A DNA stretch of 30,274 nt from contig JABCPU010000697.1 in the NCBI GenBank assembly GCA_016800925.1, positions 1 through 30,274 of the forward strand. Direction: 5' to 3'. This document shows, one piece after another, positions 29,386 through 30,274 of the stretch (within the stretch, counting starts at the first letter, position 1; the number at the start of each line of letters is the position of its first letter). The notes beneath the pieces were generated by a model. It saw only the letters and a list, made by a program, of their open reading frames with translations. It was not told the origin of the DNA and ran no database searches. The DNA is from Suillus spraguei (taxonomy: Eukaryota; Basidiomycota; Agaricomycetes; Boletales; Suillaceae). The translations under genes were made by a program, and so were the position numbers.

Positions 29386-30274
29386 ATGGTTGGATTCTAT
29401 GAACTCCAACTTATTTTTCTTGTCTCCTTCTGTCTCATCTTTCTCCTCCTTGAGCGCCATCTCTCTCACACGAAAAGATTTGAAGGAGAAAGACCTGCAC
29501 ACCGCCGAGCGCTTGGAAAATGGGGAACCGACCGCATCACACAACTCCTTAGCCACGCTAACAAGGCAGTATCTCATTGTCTATGCGATTGTAATGGGTA
29601 TGCATTATCCCCTGGGCATGGGTATCGCATGGTCATGAACTTATCCAGGTGCTGATTGGCTCCAGGGACCATATGTGTACTCGTTGTACCGAGAACAGTA
29701 TGGTCTCTCCGAAAGAATGGTTGCAGTCCTTTTTGTCACAGGTTTCATGTCCGCAGGGCTCACTGCACCCTTAGTAGGTGTTTGGGCTGATCAACAGTAA
29801 GTCACACATGCCCTCTTTACCACTACGAAGGCGTTTGACTCCGGTACCGTAGCGGACGCAAAAAGCTCTGTCTTGCTTTTTGCCTAACGTATATATTCAC
29901 GTGCTGTTGCATAACCATTCCCTACTTGCCTATTCTTCTCCTTGGACGTGTATGCGGGGGTATCTCAACATCAATCCTCTACTCTGCGTTCGAGTCCTGG
30001 CTGGTGAGCTCTGCTGGAGCACTAGCCCTCCCTTCAACGGATCTTTCCACAATATTCGGTCGCGCCACGCTCGTGAATGGTTTTGTTGCAACGGGCGCCG
30101 GCGTTGCAAGCAATCAACTAGTCACCTTAACAAACTCGTTTACATCCCCTTTCGTTGCCAGTGGAATCTTGTTGTTGTTAGCTCACCTGGTGATCCGTTC
30201 AAGCTGGGGGGAGAACTTTGGCGGCGCCGGAACAACACCCGGCAAGGATTTATTCCAATTAAAAAGACTGGGGC
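29386..30274 (+). CDS. MFSD5-like (molybdate-anion type) MFS transporter, 5' part, frameshift in exon 1
   Basis: Exon 1 (29386-29597) starts MVGFYELQLIFLVSFCLIFL, the first membrane helix, then LLERHLSHTKRF. Near 29500-29512 the frame shifts before ERLENGEPTASHNSLATLTRQYLIVYAIVMG. Exon 2 (29649-29796) reads ADWLQGPYVYSLYREQYGLS and GFMSAGLTAPLVGVWADQH. Exon 3 (29853 to the window end) reads GRKKLCLAFCLTY, GISTSILYSAFESWLVSS, TIFGRATLVNGFVATGAGVA, and is still open at 30274. These are the MFSD5/MOT2 family signatures. The family includes an algal molybdate transporter; the substrate in fungi is not settled. Another ATG at 29399 is in the frame of the rest of exon 1 and would allow a product without helix 1. 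The gene is cut by the window edge. Confidence 0.85.

Noticed and set aside
1..30274. CRISPR arrays, tRNA and rRNA genes
   Set aside because: No regularly spaced repeats, no convincing tRNA B-box with a foldable cloverleaf, and no rRNA-like sequence were seen on reading.

Overview
The window is nuclear DNA from a filamentous basidiomycete, most likely an agaricomycete. Its genes are cut by many introns of about 44 to 72 bases with GT...AG ends and CTRAY-like branch points. It carries typical fungal genes (polo kinase, condensin CAP-G/Cnd3, isoaspartyl methyltransferase, PIN-like carrier, MFSD5-type transporter), decayed mushroom-type F-box sequence, and Tc1, PIF/Harbinger and LTR elements. 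Nothing bacterial, no CRISPR array and no convincing tRNA or rRNA was seen. All exon models come from reading the sequence, without transcript data.

Left third (1-8275) is a graveyard of mobile elements and dead genes. A complete but inactivated Tc1-type transposon with long inverted repeats lies at 10-1609, flanked by TA. A C/T-rich, LTR-like stretch follows. A PIF/Harbinger transposase pseudogene (2727-4736, minus) is split by a 480-bp solo LTR (4089-4568) with a perfect 5-bp target duplication, GTAGG. A mushroom-type F-box protein pseudogene follows at 5805-7743.

Middle (8276-18862) holds an unrecognised one-helix membrane protein gene (minus), an intact polo kinase (9428-12156, minus, 6 exons, 820 codons), a degraded plus-strand coding relic (about 13234-15265), and an intact 979-residue RING-H2 protein with a long disordered N-terminal part (15748-18862, minus).

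Right third (18863-30274): the RING gene and the condensin subunit gene (19263-23360, plus, 16 exons, 1113 codons) are divergent across a 400-bp spacer that contains a duplicated 15-mer, CACGTG and an MCB-type ACGCGT. Then come a small putative membrane protein (minus, 5' end unresolved), an intact isoaspartyl methyltransferase (24081-24964, minus, 226 codons), a PIN-like auxin efflux carrier gene (25243-27472, plus) with about six single-base frameshifts but intact splice sites, a gene-poor 1.9 kb, and the 5' part of an MFSD5-like MFS transporter (29386 to beyond the end) whose first exon also carries a frameshift.

The genes are individually transcribed eukaryotic units, not an operon. Polo kinase and condensin both act in mitosis, and each has a G1/S-type motif upstream, but 7 kb and two other coding blocks separate them. 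I did not find a clearly new molecular system. The most useful leads are the nested and palindromic transposon structures, two GC-AG introns with the same donor, the RING protein with PPxY and PxxP motifs, the intronic hairpin at 8620-8668, and the indel-only decay of the transporter genes beside intact neighbours.
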